Part shown: positions 1 to 7,651 of the stretch, piece by piece
Numbering within the stretch: the stretch's first letter is position 1
Layout: each line of letters begins with the position of its first letter
Notes under the pieces: model-generated
What the model saw: only the letters and a program-made list of their open reading frames with translations
What the model was told of the DNA's origin: nothing
Database searches by the model: none
Assembly (NCBI GenBank): GCA_016930895.1
Contig: JAFGFV010000032.1
Location: 1 to 16,440 of the forward strand
DNA: 16,440 nt
From: Spirochaetales bacterium
Lineage (GTDB): Bacteria; Spirochaetota; Spirochaetia; SZUA-6; DRHE01
Reading direction: 5' to 3'
Made by a program: the position numbers and the translations under genes

Positions 1-90
1 GAGACCAACCTGCCTCAGTGGGAAGGAGAGAAGCCGGACTACGAGCTGGCGGTGAGCTTGCTCCTGGAAGCCGACGATGAGGTTCCTTAG
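1..90 (+). CDS. C-terminal end of an unidentified protein (partial)
   Basis: Reading frame 1 is open from the first base to a TAG at 88-90 and gives 29 residues that end in LLLEADDEVP. The tail is acidic (five D or E in the last seven or so positions), as is common for soluble cytoplasmic proteins. The start lies outside the window, so the family cannot be named. It converges on the broken shikimate-dehydrogenase-like gene, with about 108 nt between the two ends. That the frame is coding is inferred from its position and composition only. Confidence 0.5.
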   Translation, partial: ETNLPQWEGEKPDYELAVSLLLEADDEVP

Positions 91-112
91 CGCTGCCTGA
101 TAGATGCTTGCC

Positions 113-198
113 AAGGGGGACCTGCCGGTTCTCGAATTCCCACCCCGTTGCATGGCAGTACCGCGCCGCATCGCGCAGGGTCCATGGAGGTCCCCCTT
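113..198. repeat. 11-bp perfect inverted repeat with a 64-nt spacer
   Basis: AAGGGGGACCT (113-123) is the exact reverse complement of AGGTCCCCCTT (188-198). The arms enclose 64 nt and fill the space between the two convergent gene ends at 90 and 199. The right arm touches the final stop codon of the broken minus-strand gene. The enclosed DNA contains the palindrome CCATGG and a short GCGC...GCGC stem. There is no T-run as in an intrinsic terminator. It could be a bidirectional terminator with a large structured loop, a small RNA, or a remnant of a small mobile repeat. Confidence 0.5.
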
Positions 199-1118
199 TC
201 AGCCCAGGGCGGTCGTCTTGGTGAGCTCCAGGAGGGCCTCCAGGTCCCGCGGAGCAAGCTCCCGACTAAGAACCTCCCCGATCACCAGGGCCCAGCCGTA
301 GACAAAGTAGGTCAGGCCGTCCTCCACCTCGAGCCGCCGCTCCCGCTGCTGCCTCCGGGCCTAGTGGAGGAACTCCAGGCTGCCCCGGTAGTTGAACTCC
401 CAGACCATCGCATTCACCGGAAAGGCCGCCTGGTCGGTGACTGGGGAACCGGGAGCGTCCTTCCCGAGCCCGGTCGCGTTCACCACCAGTGAGCCCGACG
501 GCAGCCCCTCCAGGATATCCGAGTTGGTGTGATCCGGGGCGATCTGGACGTATTCCACCGGGCAGGTAACCGGCAGGCGGCGGTGGACCTCCCTGCAGGC
601 CTCCAGCCCCCGGGCGCTGCGATTGGAGATGACGATGCGGGAAGGGCGGTTGGCCCCGTGGCGTTCCTCCATGAGGTAGGCGCTCAGCGCCAGGCCGCTG
701 CCCCCGGCCCCCATGGTGAACGCCTCTGCCGCGGGGTGCTCGACCCAGTAGCCCCGCGGCAGGAAGTGCTCCAGGGCGCAGCCCACCGTGCTGGGGTCCT
801 TGGAGGACCCCAGCAGCCTGCCGTCTCTCTTGTAGATGCAGGAGACTTCGTCGAACACGCGGGCATAAGGGTCCAGCTCGTCGAACAGGTCCCCGGCGTG
901 CTTGACCATGTCGATCTTGTGCGTGGCCACCAGAGCACCGAGGGCGTTGGGGTCCTCCTTGAACCAGCGCAAGGTCTCCCGATACCGTTCCGCAGGGCCG
1001 CGCACCTCGATGTCTACGCCTGGGGGAACAGCTTCATGCTCATGGAGCTGGAGGTGGAAACCCCGACGAAGAAGATGGTAGGCTCCCGGAGCGCCGGGCG
1101 GACCGCAGCCGTGTGCAT
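199..1118 (-). pseudogene. Shikimate-dehydrogenase-like (AroE family) gene, broken by a frame change and an amber codon
   Basis: Three consecutive pieces on this strand together match an AroE-like NAD(P)-dependent dehydrogenase. Piece 1 starts at ATG 1118, five nt after a GGAGG at 1124-1128. It encodes 34 residues including FFVGVSTSSSMSMKLFP, the usual substrate-side N-terminus, and stops at TAG 1014-1016. Piece 2 continues in another frame from about 1017. It carries ALVATHKID, the dinucleotide loop GAGGSGLALS, an ISNRS strand end, VVNATGLGKD and FNYRGSLEFLH, with no stop until TAG 361-363. Piece 3 is in frame after that amber codon and runs 53 more codons, including LEVEDGLTYFVYGWALVIGEV, to TGA 199-201. 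Compared with family members as I remember them, about 11 residues (roughly FPAW...LG) are missing at the frame junction. Two independent lesions argue for a pseudogene. Assembly error at both sites is the main alternative. The family relation is fairly sure; the exact substrate is not known. Confidence 0.8.
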
Positions 1119-1351
1119 ACATACCTCCAAAACACTCAGGTTTTGAAGGCAGGAAAAGACGTGAGTGATCTTTTCTCGCCTTTCCGAGAGTGGGAGGCGT
1201 GCCCGTTTCCCGGCACACCCTGTCGGCAGGTCACCATCCGTGCGCGGTGCAGGTGATTCTGCTCGGCGATTCTACGAACGGCATTCTGGTTGGGTAGCGA
1301 CGGCGCGTCAATACCGCTCAGCCTGCGGTGCGCCGTGGGCCGCACGGGATG

Positions 1352-1379
1352 TTGACAGGCGAGGTTTATTCGGTATCCT
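1352..1379 (+). promoter_or_regulatory. Sigma-70-type promoter abutting the ATG at 1387 (probable leaderless mRNA)
   Basis: A perfect -35 TTGACA (1352-1357) and a -10 TATCCT (1374-1379) are separated by 16 nt. Only seven nt lie between the -10 and the ATG at 1387, so transcription would begin at or next to the start codon. No Shine-Dalgarno sequence is present. Confidence 0.75.
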
Positions 1380-1386
1380 TGGGGCC

Positions 1387-2394
1387 ATGTCAGCCCAATC
1401 CGAGAGCCTGCAGACGGGCAAGCTCAGCCCGGAGACCCTGAAGCACCTGCTCCGGGCCACTTCCCACGGCGACCCGAACGTGCTCGTGGGGGCGGAGGCG
1501 GGAGAGGATGCGGCGGTAGTCCGCGGCAGCGAGACTCTCGTTCTGACCGCGGACCCGATTACCTTCACCGAAGAGAACATCGGCGTCTACACGGTGGCCG
1601 TGAACTGCAATGACATCGTGGCCATGGGCGGCCGGCCGGTGTACCTGATTACCACCATCCTGCTGCCCCCCGGCACCGCGGAGAGCCGGCTCAGGACGGT
1701 GTTCCGGGAGCTGCGCCAGGCTTCCCGGGCGGCGGGGGTTCTGTGGGTCGGGGGCCACACCGAAGTCACCTCCGCGGTCACCCGCATCGTGGTCTCCGCG
1801 CAGGCAGTCGGGTTCCTGCGGCAGCCCTTGAACCGTACCCGCGACGCGGCTTGCGGGCACCTGCTGGTCATGACCAAGTGGGCCGCCCTGGAGGCCACGA
1901 CCCTGCTGGCCAGAGACCGTGCCGAGGAGACCCTCGGGCTCATCGGCCCGAAGGCCTTCCACTCGGTGCTCGCCTGGCTGCATCGCCCGGGGATTTCGAT
2001 CCTCAAGGAGGGGCAGATTCTCGAGGGGCTTCACCTGGGGGCGGCGCACGATCCCACCGAAGGTGGGGTCGCCACGGGGATCCACGAGATCGCCTCGCGC
2101 TCCGGCGTAGGGGTGCGGGTCTTCGGCGACCGGGTGCCGGTGCGCCGGGAGACCCGGATTCTCTTCGAACACTTCGGTCTGGATCCGCTAGGGGCGCTCA
2201 GCTCCGGGGTGTTCCTGTTCACCGCGCCCCCCGACACGGCCGCCCGGGCCTGCGAGTCCCTACGACTCGGGGGCGTGCCCGCGGCGATCATCGGCGAGAT
2301 CACGCCACGGAACACGGGCGTCGTGCTGGTCGAGGGCGAGCGGGAGCGGCCGCTTCCGCAGTTCAGCCGCGACGAGCTCCTGCGCCTGGGCTGA
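1387..2394 (+). CDS. AIR synthase / HypE-family ATP-binding protein
   Basis: This 335-residue protein has the two-domain layout of the PurM/ThiL/SelD/HypE superfamily, which binds ATP and phosphorylates or activates a substrate. Visible hallmarks are GEDAAVV (39-45), the acidic VLTADPITF strand (52-60), VNCNDIVAMGG (72-82), GGHTEV (122-127) and HDPTEGG (221-227), which starts the second domain. The overall order is closest to HypE. However, the protein ends in LLRLG and lacks the C-terminal cysteine (PRxC) on which true HypE builds the thiocyanate, and no other hyp or hydrogenase gene is in the window. I therefore call it a HypE-like paralogue of unknown substrate. The ATG at 1387 was chosen because homology begins soon after it and a promoter lies immediately upstream; the reading frame is open further upstream but contains that promoter. 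It converges with the TPR gene, leaving 13 nt. Confidence 0.88.
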   Translation: MSAQSESLQTGKLSPETLKHLLRATSHGDPNVLVGAEAGEDAAVVRGSETLVLTADPITFTEENIGVYTVAVNCNDIVAMGGRPVYLITTILLPPGTAESRLRTVFRELRQASRAAGVLWVGGHTEVTSAVTRIVVSAQAVGFLRQPLNRTRDAACGHLLVMTKWAALEATTLLARDRAEETLGLIGPKAFHSVLAWLHRPGISILKEGQILEGLHLGAAHDPTEGGVATGIHEIASRSGVGVRVFGDRVPVRRETRILFEHFGLDPLGALSSGVFLFTAPPDTAARACESLRLGGVPAAIIGEITPRNTGVVLVEGERERPLPQFSRDELLRLG

Positions 2395-2407
2395 AGGCCC
2401 CGACGGG

Positions 2408-4228
2408 TCACCGCGCCGAGTACAGGTGTTCGACGATCCTGCCGGCCAAGTCGGCGGCCGCGCGACCGCGCAGGGGACGCTCGGCCACCAGAGTCTCCCC
2501 GAAGAGGGTTTGGCCGGTGTTCCGGTCGATCAGGCCCATCCTCACCAGCCCGCGGCCCTCCCACGCCAAACTTAGGGAAAAGCGGATCCCCTGCTCCACG
2601 GTTTCGGACGACAACCGTACCGAAGACCCCAGCCTGCGGACCACGCGCCGCAGCTCCCGGCGCTCCCTCCTGCCGGCGCCGGCAGTCTCGCTGCCGCCGG
2701 TGGCGCTCGCTCCCGGCAGCTCAACCGCCAGGGGAAGCCGCAGGCCGTTCTGGAGCAGCGCCCCGGGGTTCAGGAGAAACAGGCGGTTCAGGGCCGCGCG
2801 GCTTTCGGCGCTCCCGGTCGGGAGCAGAGGCACCAGGGCCACCAGGGCTTCGTGGATCGCCTCGCGCTCCCAAAACGGATCAAAGCCATCGATCGCCTCT
2901 TCCAGGAGCGCCCGCTCGCCCCGCAGGCGTCCTTCCTCCAGGAGGTAGTACGGGGCCGCCCCCGGCGAGATGGGGACCTCGATCTCCCTGGCCTGGCCCA
3001 GGTACTTGAGCGCCACCTGCGGGTAGTCCTGCCCGGCCTGGTACAGCTCCCAGTACGCATCCAGGAGGTTGCTCTCCTCCCGGTACGAGCGCCCGATCTC
3101 CAGGCAGTAGCTGCGGAACTTCTGCCGGTGGTAGTAGGCAAGGACCCGTTGCCTCGAGGAGGCCAGCAGCAGCCCGAGGCGCTCGAGGGGGCCGCGCACG
3201 GGCCTGCGGGCCCCGACTCGGGCCAGGCCGGCGTAGGCCTTCCACAGGATCTCGTGCACGTCCTTGAGGTGCTGGGGCACGTCCGTGCCGAAGTAGTACA
3301 TCCAGGCGCGTTCCCGGGAACGGAGCACCTCCTCGGCATACCGCCGGCCGAGCTCCAGGTGGCCGAAGCGCTGGTAGAGCATGGCCAGGTTGACCTTGCT
3401 CAGGGGCGTGGTGTCCCGCGCCCGGGCCAGCTCGTACTCCTCCAGGGCCCGCCGGAACTCCAGGCGGGATTGGAACAGCTCGCCCCGCGCCAGGTGGCCG
3501 GGGGCCCGGTCGGAGAGGCGGATCGACTCGTCGGTGTGCCGGAGGGCCGAGTTGAAGCGATAGAAGCTGTGTTCCAGGAGGCTCAAATTGTAGTAGGCCA
3601 CCGAGGCGAAGTAGTGGTCCTCGTCGTTCAGGGCGTCCTCGATGGCGGCAAGGTAGTAGCGCCGCGAGCTGTCGTAGTCATACATGCCGGAGTAGATGGT
3701 ACCCAGGGTCATGTACAGCCCGCGCTCCGGCCCGAAACGCTCCAGGGCGTCCAGGAGGAGGGCCTCCCCTTTCTCGAGCTGATGGGTCTTGAAGTACATC
3801 CAGCCCAGATCGTCGACGGTGTACACGCTGTCGGGGTACAGCTCCAGGCTCCGCTCCAGGGTCAGGATTGCCTCCGGCTCCCGGTTGAGCTTCCCGTAGC
3901 AGCGGGCGATCTGGCTGAGGGTCAGCTGGTCCGCTCCATCCTTGCGCTCCGCCTCCAGGTACTCTCCCAGGGCCAGCGAGAAGAGCTCCTTCTCATAATA
4001 GAGATCGGCAAGCAGCGCGTTCAGGGCGCCGGCCGCGGGATAGAGGCGCTGGCCCTCCTGCAGGAGCTCCACGGCGGTCGTGTAGTTCTCGGCCTCGATG
4101 GCCGCCCGGGCCCGGTCGTAGTACCAGTCCGCCGAGGCGGAGGCCTCGGCCTGAGCCATTGCTCCACCCGGCAGGAGCAGCAGGAACAACAGGAACAGGC
4201 CCGGCGCGGCGGGCGTGTGCCTTCTCAT
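2408..4228 (-). CDS. Exported tetratricopeptide-repeat protein, last gene of the MoxR/DUF58 operon
   Basis: This 606-residue protein begins at ATG 4228, which shares its A with the TGA of the transglutaminase gene (TGATG). An AGGAGGGG lies just upstream, so the two are translationally coupled. Residues 1-25 form a signal peptide: RR, then the leucine-rich run LFLLFLLLLP, then a GGAMA cleavage region. From about 33 to 300 the chain is helical repeats with TPR spacing (WYYDRARAAIEAENYTTAVE, ALLADLYYEKELFSLALGEY, LGWMYFKTHQLEKGEALLL). A longer alpha-helical stretch follows. The last 75 or so residues (VRLSSETVEQ...GLIDRNTG) look like a beta-rich domain that I cannot name. It probably works outside the cytoplasmic membrane as a scaffold or partner of the upstream module. 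BatB/BatE-type TPR proteins play comparable roles in Bat operons, but this is not clearly one of them. Confidence 0.85.
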   Translation of the reverse strand: MRRHTPAAPGLFLLFLLLLPGGAMAQAEASASADWYYDRARAAIEAENYTTAVELLQEGQRLYPAAGALNALLADLYYEKELFSLALGEYLEAERKDGADQLTLSQIARCYGKLNREPEAILTLERSLELYPDSVYTVDDLGWMYFKTHQLEKGEALLLDALERFGPERGLYMTLGTIYSGMYDYDSSRRYYLAAIEDALNDEDHYFASVAYYNLSLLEHSFYRFNSALRHTDESIRLSDRAPGHLARGELFQSRLEFRRALEEYELARARDTTPLSKVNLAMLYQRFGHLELGRRYAEEVLRSRERAWMYYFGTDVPQHLKDVHEILWKAYAGLARVGARRPVRGPLERLGLLLASSRQRVLAYYHRQKFRSYCLEIGRSYREESNLLDAYWELYQAGQDYPQVALKYLGQAREIEVPISPGAAPYYLLEEGRLRGERALLEEAIDGFDPFWEREAIHEALVALVPLLPTGSAESRAALNRLFLLNPGALLQNGLRLPLAVELPGASATGGSETAGAGRRERRELRRVVRRLGSSVRLSSETVEQGIRFSLSLAWEGRGLVRMGLIDRNTGQTLFGETLVAERPLRGRAAADLAGRIVEHLYSAR

Positions 4229-6372
4229 CAGCCCCTCCTGCGCGCCAGGGCCGCGGGGTTCAGGAACCCCAACAGCCGGCGGACGGCGGGGCACCGGCGC
4301 CGGTACGAGCGCACGAAATCGCGCCAGCTTTGCCAAGCGGCTGCCTGCGCGTCGGACTCGAACCGCGGCGCGAACACCGCCCCGAGGTAGGCCTTGACCC
4401 AGCCTCGCGCGGCCAGGCCGTGCTCCCGCTCGAGGCGCTCGCCGTACTCCAGCCAGGACTCCTGCGGTCGCCTGCGCAGGCCAATCCCCCGCAGGCGCCG
4501 CCGGAAGATCCGGAAGCGCAGGCGCACGGTCCGCCGGGAGTCCCGGCTCAGGCCTGTCAGCAGGTGGGGCAGCCCACGGATTACCCCTAGGACCAGCAAG
4601 TACAGTGCCGGCAGCAGCAGGTAGGACAGGCGCGCCAGCCAGAGCAGGGCCCCCGCGAGCTCGCCGCTCCACGCCCGCGCCCGCCGCCGGACCTCCGAAG
4701 GGGCGCCCGCGGATTCCCGCAGGCGGTCCTGGTTGCGCAGGATCTCCTCCAGCAGCCCCGCGAGCCGCTCCAGGTCGAACCCGAACTGCACGCTGAGCTC
4801 TTCACCCGGGGCGACCTGCTCCGAGGAGGGATCGAACTCGATCCATCCGTACTCGTGGAGGTACACCTCCACCCAGGCGTGCGCCTGGAAGGCACGCACT
4901 TCGTAGAAGTTCAGCACTTCGGCGTCCGGGTCGACGTAGAAGCCCACCGCCACCCGCGCCGGGATTCCGAGAGAACGGCACAGCAGCGCCATGGAGAAGG
5001 CGAAGTAGGAGCAGTACCCCTTCTGGCTCTCGTACAGGAAGTGGGAAAGCTGGTCCCCGTCGGCGGCGATCCCCGGCTTGAGGGAATAGTAGTAGCCGTG
5101 CTTCAAGTGGTCCCGGATGGCGGCGGCCCGGTGGTAGTCCTCCCGGGCGGGCAGGTCCGCGGTGATCTCCTCCGCCAGGGTGCGGAGCCTCTCGTCGCCG
5201 CCGTACTGCGTGTAGTGCCGCAGCGCCGCCGCGGACAGGGGCCGGCCGCCGGCGCTTCCCAGCTCCTCGGCAGAGGCGGTGCTGACTCGCGACTCCACCC
5301 GGTAGATGCGCTGAAACGAGGAAGACTCCCAGTTGGTCAGCGGCGCCACCCGCAGCGGGTAGTTCATGCCGAGCAGGGAGGTCGGGTCGAAATTGACGAA
5401 AAAGTACTCCTGGCTCACGGGGGCTCGGGCCGAGTAGCCCGGGTCCGGGAAGCTCTCCGGCGCGTCGGGCACGGTCACCGGCAGGGGTTCGAGCTCCCGG
5501 TCCTGGACGTGGAAGAAACCGCGCCCGGGCTCGTAGCCCGAAAGGATGTACCGGCGCAGCAGGATCTTTTCGGCCGGTCCCTGCTTGCGGAACAGGAGGA
5601 CCAGCTCGTCGGACATCTCGATCTCGCTCTGCAGGCGGACGTACTCGGAGAAATCAAAGCGGAACAGGGTCGGCTTCATGAGTCCCCCGCCCAGGCGGAC
5701 CGCCCCTTCGTTGAAGCGCCCGAGGAGGAACAGGAGCAGCAGCAGGAGCACCGGGACCGTCAGCCAGGCGAAAGCGCCGAGGGCGGCGAGCTCCCGCCTC
5801 CCCTCCGATACGCCGACCGCCTCCCCCTGGGGGCGGGTCAGGATGAGGACGAGGAGCTGCAGGAGCACGAAGCCCAGCAGGGCGTATGCCAGGGGCGTCG
5901 GGTGAGGGTACAGAGTGATGCGGTAATGGCCCTGTGCCCAGAACACCGCCGCCAGCAGCAGGCTCAGGGCCCCCGCCTCGTAGGGTGGAAATCGCGGGTG
6001 CCGCAGGGCGAGAAAGTTGAACAGCCACACCACTGTCCAGGGCAGCAGGGCGGGAAAGAAACTGCGGTCGAAACGGAAGAACAGAAAGTCCGTCTCGGGT
6101 CCCGCGGCCACGAGGGTCTGCAGGCGGAAGACCAGGAACAGCAAGAGCCTGACCCCCAGGGCCACGGCCAGGAAGGCCGGCACGGCCACCCACAGCCGCA
6201 GGCGCAGGCGTTCCAGTCCGATCGCCAGGGCGGAGGCAGCCACGAAGCCCGCGCTGAGCAGCCCCAGGCTCAAGTCCTCGCGCAGGTACAGGTACGCGTG
6301 GACGAACAGGAAGTACAGCAGGGCGTTACGAAGGAGGAACACCCACAGGGCGCGTCTAGATCCTTTCCACAT
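4228..6372 (-). CDS. TgpA-like membrane transglutaminase-fold protein
   Basis: This 714-residue protein has an N-terminal block of about seven hydrophobic segments (roughly 8-28, 33-52, 59-84, 106-122, 134-147, 161-178, 197-218). A periplasmic or extracellular region follows, then a transglutaminase-like core with a complete triad: Cys454 in KGYCSYFAFSMALLC, His498 in QAHAWVEVYL and Asp514 in IEFDPSSE. One more membrane segment lies at about 573-598, and a basic cytoplasmic tail (DUF4129-like in position) ends the chain. This is the architecture of TgpA/YebA, a membrane protein encoded next to MoxR and DUF58 genes and linked to cell-envelope processes. The true substrate is unknown, and the fold may act as a protease rather than a cross-linker. 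ATG 6372 overlaps the DUF58 gene by 17 nt. The family assignment is strong because the triad, topology and neighbourhood agree. Confidence 0.92.
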   Translation of the reverse strand: MWKGSRRALWVFLLRNALLYFLFVHAYLYLREDLSLGLLSAGFVAASALAIGLERLRLRLWVAVPAFLAVALGVRLLLFLVFRLQTLVAAGPETDFLFFRFDRSFFPALLPWTVVWLFNFLALRHPRFPPYEAGALSLLLAAVFWAQGHYRITLYPHPTPLAYALLGFVLLQLLVLILTRPQGEAVGVSEGRRELAALGAFAWLTVPVLLLLLLFLLGRFNEGAVRLGGGLMKPTLFRFDFSEYVRLQSEIEMSDELVLLFRKQGPAEKILLRRYILSGYEPGRGFFHVQDRELEPLPVTVPDAPESFPDPGYSARAPVSQEYFFVNFDPTSLLGMNYPLRVAPLTNWESSSFQRIYRVESRVSTASAEELGSAGGRPLSAAALRHYTQYGGDERLRTLAEEITADLPAREDYHRAAAIRDHLKHGYYYSLKPGIAADGDQLSHFLYESQKGYCSYFAFSMALLCRSLGIPARVAVGFYVDPDAEVLNFYEVRAFQAHAWVEVYLHEYGWIEFDPSSEQVAPGEELSVQFGFDLERLAGLLEEILRNQDRLRESAGAPSEVRRRARAWSGELAGALLWLARLSYLLLPALYLLVLGVIRGLPHLLTGLSRDSRRTVRLRFRIFRRRLRGIGLRRRPQESWLEYGERLEREHGLAARGWVKAYLGAVFAPRFESDAQAAAWQSWRDFVRSYRRRCPAVRRLLGFLNPAALARRRG

Positions 6373-7651
6373 GAACGCTCCTCGTGCGCCGCAGCCGCTC
6401 CTCGGTGTCCCGTAGCGCCTGCTCGTAGCGCCGTCTCAGCTCCAAGCTGCGGGCGCCGTCGCGGCGCGGCGCGGCTTCCCCGCTGTGGGCGAACAGCAGG
6501 CGCCGCAGCGGAGCTGCCGCCAGGGCGGGCCGCGGCGGCAGCTCCTTCAGAAACAGGCGCACCTCCCAGTTGCGGGCCGCGCAGGCGCGCAAGAGCTGCC
6601 CCTGGTGCTCCGAATCGGGCAGGGAGTACAGCAGCACCTCCCGCCTCCCCGATCGGGGCAGCTCGAGGACCAAGCGCTCGCTCCACCACAACTCAGAAGC
6701 CAGGCCCAGCAGCGTATCGGCCTTCTCCAGGCTGAGCGCAACCGCCCGCGGGCGGTCGGTCACCGCCACCCAGGCCTGCATTCCCCTGCCCAGGAGGGCG
6801 AGCACCCCGGATGCGCAGGCTTCGATCATGGCGTCCAGGAGCTCGGGTGCCTCGGCGGGGGGAACCCACGGCGAGGGAGAGAGGTCCAGGATCGCCAGAA
6901 AGCGGGACTCCGGGGGCGGGGTTTGCTCTCCCGTCCTCAGGAACAGCTGCTGCAGGTGGGCGAAGAGCTTCCAGTGCACCCGGCGCAGGTCATCTCCCGG
7001 GTAGTACTTGCGGACCTCGAGCAGCTCCTCGCTGGCCCGGCGCTTGAGCCGGTGCGGCAGCTCCTCCCCGCCGCCCCCGGGAATGGTCTTGAGCTCCGCC
7101 GCCTTCACCGCCGGGAACACCCGCAGCTGCTCGCTCAGCGGCACGGGGAGCTCTGCCCGGGTGAAGCCGAGAACATCCCGGAGGACCAGGCGGACCGTCT
7201 CGCTCCGGTACAGCCCGCGCGGGGGAGCGCGAAACGAGAGGCTCCGGCTCTGGCGCCCGTGGGGCAGGAGGACCGACAGGCGCAGGGGCGCACGCTCGTG
7301 CCACTGCAGGCAGGCGCGAAAGCAAACCTCGAAGCCAGGCGGGGCCAGGCGCGGAAGCTCACTCTCCACCTCGGCGCTCAGGGGGCTGCCGGGGAACACC
7401 CCGTCCGCTGGAAGCCGGAAGCCGACCGGCTCGAGGCTGTCCCGCAGGTGCCGCTCGAGCAGCCGGCGGGCGATGTGGCTCCCCGCCAGGCAGTACAGGG
7501 CCAGCAGCACGAACGAGCTTCCCCACACCAGCGCAGCCAGCTCCATGCGGGCCGCCCCGATGAGCAGTACACCCGCCGCGACCGCCAGCAGGGCGATGCC
7601 CCGGGAGGAGAGGGGGAACAGGCGTTTAGTACGGGAGGCGTTCCAACTCAT
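6356..7651 (-). CDS. DUF58 domain-containing protein
   Basis: This 431-residue protein has two N-terminal hydrophobic helices (about 19-34 and 38-55) and the DUF58 signature YYPGDDLRRVHWKLFA at 216-231, which corresponds to the family's GDD-x-R-x-(I/V)-x-W-K motif. After it, FLAILDLSPS resembles the first strand of a von Willebrand factor A fold, although a clear MIDAS DxSxS is not present. Members are membrane-anchored and nearly always encoded next to MoxR ATPases, which are thought to remodel them. Here the start ATG 7651 lies inside the moxR gene (26-nt overlap) and the end lies inside the transglutaminase gene (17-nt overlap), so the three are almost certainly translated from one message. 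The molecular role of DUF58 proteins is still not settled. Confidence 0.93.
   Translation of the reverse strand: MSWNASRTKRLFPLSSRGIALLAVAAGVLLIGAARMELAALVWGSSFVLLALYCLAGSHIARRLLERHLRDSLEPVGFRLPADGVFPGSPLSAEVESELPRLAPPGFEVCFRACLQWHERAPLRLSVLLPHGRQSRSLSFRAPPRGLYRSETVRLVLRDVLGFTRAELPVPLSEQLRVFPAVKAAELKTIPGGGGEELPHRLKRRASEELLEVRKYYPGDDLRRVHWKLFAHLQQLFLRTGEQTPPPESRFLAILDLSPSPWVPPAEAPELLDAMIEACASGVLALLGRGMQAWVAVTDRPRAVALSLEKADTLLGLASELWWSERLVLELPRSGRREVLLYSLPDSEHQGQLLRACAARNWEVRLFLKELPPRPALAAAPLRRLLFAHSGEAAPRRDGARSLELRRRYEQALRDTEERLRRTRSVHVERI

Noticed and set aside
361..363. Amber codon as pyrrolysine or programmed readthrough
   Set aside because: Relatives have an ordinary glutamine here and the gene has a second disabling lesion, so decay or sequence error is simpler.
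1119..1218. Upstream start for the shikimate-dehydrogenase-like frame
   Set aside because: The extension has no homology, and the true N-terminal sequence is found in a different frame from ATG 1118 with a proper GGAGG.
1119..1386. Intergenic 268 nt between the pseudogene and the HypE-like gene, examined for a small gene or RNA
   Set aside because: Apart from the promoter at 1352-1379 and a small CAAAAC/GTTTTG repeat at 1128-1145, nothing convincing was seen.
2852..4390. Plus-strand open frame (512 codons) opposite the TPR gene
   Set aside because: Antisense shadow with no domain features; the TPR repeats and signal peptide are on the minus strand.
4855..6735. Long plus-strand open frame opposite the transglutaminase gene
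   Set aside because: Low-complexity Q/E/G/R-rich antisense shadow; the opposite strand has the full catalytic triad.
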